A stretch of 6,224 nt of DNA from DATAMF01 sp964472565 (lineage in GTDB: Bacteria > Chloroflexota > Anaerolineae > Aggregatilineales > Aggregatilineaceae). The position numbers were made by a program, and so were the translations under genes. Below are positions 5,366-6,224 of the stretch, in pieces. The stretch covers positions 1-6,224 of the forward strand of contig CAYYNB010000254.1 in NCBI GenBank assembly GCA_964472565.1, written 5' to 3'. The notes below the pieces were generated by a model. That model ran no database searches. It was not told the DNA's origin and saw nothing but the letters and a program-made list of their open reading frames with translations. Every line of letters starts with the position of its first letter. Within the stretch, counting starts at the first letter, position 1.

Positions 5366-6224
5366 TACTCACACGCGCCAGGGCCATTCTCAAATCCGTT
5401 CCAGAAGGCCGCATACCGTTGTTCGCCGTCGCCGTGCGCGTTCGGATCGAACCACGAGCCGCCTTCTGGATCTCCAAAGCGGAACAGGCTGTTAGCCCCC
5501 TCTTCGAGATCGCCCTCTTCCAGCACGAGATATTGGCTTTTGCCGCTGTCCAGGTACGACGCATACGCCCCGGCGAAACAGTCCGCTTGTAATTCCGTCT
5601 GAATCGTGAATGCCGCGCCGTCAAAATACCCGATCTGCCACGAGATCGAATGTCCCCACTCGTGCGCCAGAATCGTCGCCACCGCAAAATCCCCGATCTC
5701 TTTCATCTGCCGTGACAGCAGTGTGCTGTCCAGGTAGATGCTGTGATCCAGCAGGCAGTAAAACGCGTTGCCCATCTGCGTCGGCCCACACGCGGATCGA
5801 ATCGGCCCGCCGTACAGCACCACGTCCTCAATCGGCGCATAGTCCACATCGTTTTCCTCAAACACCTGGGACCAGTAATCATTGAGATCCGCTTCGACCA
5901 GTTCCAGCAGTTCCTGGACCGACAGCCGCCAGCTTCCATAGTAATTCCATTCCGGGTTGAGCATCTGCTCCGTGTAATACACCGCGCCGCTCACTTGCGC
6001 GTTCAGGTAATAACCGGACCACGTGCCGTATACCTCACTGAGCGTCTGCGCGGCGATCTGCGCCCCCAGTGTATTGACACATTCATCCATCGTCGCTTCA
6101 AACCCCTCACTCCAGGTGCCATCCGCCAACCGGACACGGCATTCCCCGGTGTCGGTTTGGGCGTGAACCGGAACCACCGCCAGTAAAACAACGAGCACCA
6201 CCAGGCCAGCTTTGAAGTGAAAAT
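5362..6224 (-). CDS. Secreted neutral zinc metallopeptidase, YpfJ type (5' end outside the window)
   Basis: Numbered from a possible GTG start at 6201 (279 residues), the protein has the active-site motif HEWGH (180-184), with two zinc-binding histidines and the catalytic Glu181. ELQAD (203-207) supplies the likely third ligand, Glu203. Other features fit the putative neutral zinc metallopeptidase family typified by YpfJ: C-G-P (138-140) before the F-Y-C segment (147-149), SIYLD (154-158), GDLEE (230-234) and a closing HG-x-x-EQR (256-262) with F-x-x-G-F-E-x-G. The N-terminal hydrophobic run ends in V-H-A-Q-T, a good signal peptidase I site after Ala14, so it is exported. Six cysteines (21, 41, 138, 149, 208, 277) could form disulfides. 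The frame stays open to the right edge, adding F-H-F-K-A-G-L, which gives a better signal peptide with a lysine, so the true start is probably beyond 6224. The natural substrate is unknown. Residues 1-90 show no motif I recognise. Confidence 0.88.
   Translation of the reverse strand, partial: FHFKAGLVVLVVLLAVVPVHAQTDTGECRVRLADGTWSEGFEATMDECVNTLGAQIAAQTLSEVYGTWSGYYLNAQVSGAVYYTEQMLNPEWNYYGSWRLSVQELLELVEADLNDYWSQVFEENDVDYAPIEDVVLYGGPIRSACGPTQMGNAFYCLLDHSIYLDSTLLSRQMKEIGDFAVATILAHEWGHSISWQIGYFDGAAFTIQTELQADCFAGAYASYLDSGKSQYLVLEEGDLEEGANSLFRFGDPEGGSWFDPNAHGDGEQRYAAFWNGFENGPGACEY

Noticed and set aside
5743..6186. Plus-strand frame opposite the zinc metallopeptidase
   Set aside because: It is antisense to a gene with a complete HExxH active site, and its own translation has no recognisable features.

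Overview
This looks like a chromosomal stretch of a free-living bacterium, most likely in or near the Chloroflexota. That placement is an inference. It rests on fairly GC-rich coding DNA, a secreted protein with a Gly-Thr-Pro-Thr-Pro tail after its signal peptide (common in that phylum), a bacterial-type ProRS with a full editing insertion, and intergenic spaces filled with C/G-rich hairpin repeats. I see no rRNA, tRNA, CRISPR, transposase or phage gene.

Layout from left to right. (1) 1-104: a copy of a composite hairpin repeat downstream of the next gene. (2) 105-1934, minus: a membrane-anchored MutS-family ATPase starting at TTG. (3) 1935-2044: ribosome binding site and a second, fuller copy of the repeat. 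(4) 2045-2830, minus: a secreted protein of unknown function. (5) 2831-3094: a third, internally deleted repeat copy and an unrelated strong hairpin just beyond the end of proS. (6) 3095-4804, minus: proS, prolyl-tRNA synthetase with an editing domain. (7) 4805-5050: the proS leader, with a good promoter and an intrinsic terminator between promoter and start codon, then an AT-rich divergent promoter region. (8) 5051-5365, plus: a small membrane protein. (9) 5362 to the right edge, minus: a secreted neutral zinc metallopeptidase of the YpfJ type, whose true N-terminus probably lies beyond the window. It overlaps the small membrane gene tail to tail by 4 bp.

The genes do not form an obvious pathway. 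proS, the secreted protein and the MutS homologue share a strand, but gaps of 264 and 110 bp containing hairpins separate them, so they are probably independent or loosely coupled units. The most interesting regulatory feature is the proS leader. A near-consensus sigma70-type promoter is followed about 100 nt downstream by a complete Rho-independent terminator that ends just before the proS ribosome binding site, which implies attenuation of a housekeeping synthetase gene. A 19-codon reading frame with two proline codons begins at the predicted transcription start. I could not find a T-box or a convincing antiterminator.

The most interesting protein is the MutS homologue. It keeps the MutS core motif and ATPase, but has two membrane hairpins and no mismatch-reading domain, and one hairpin lies where the DNA clamp would normally be.
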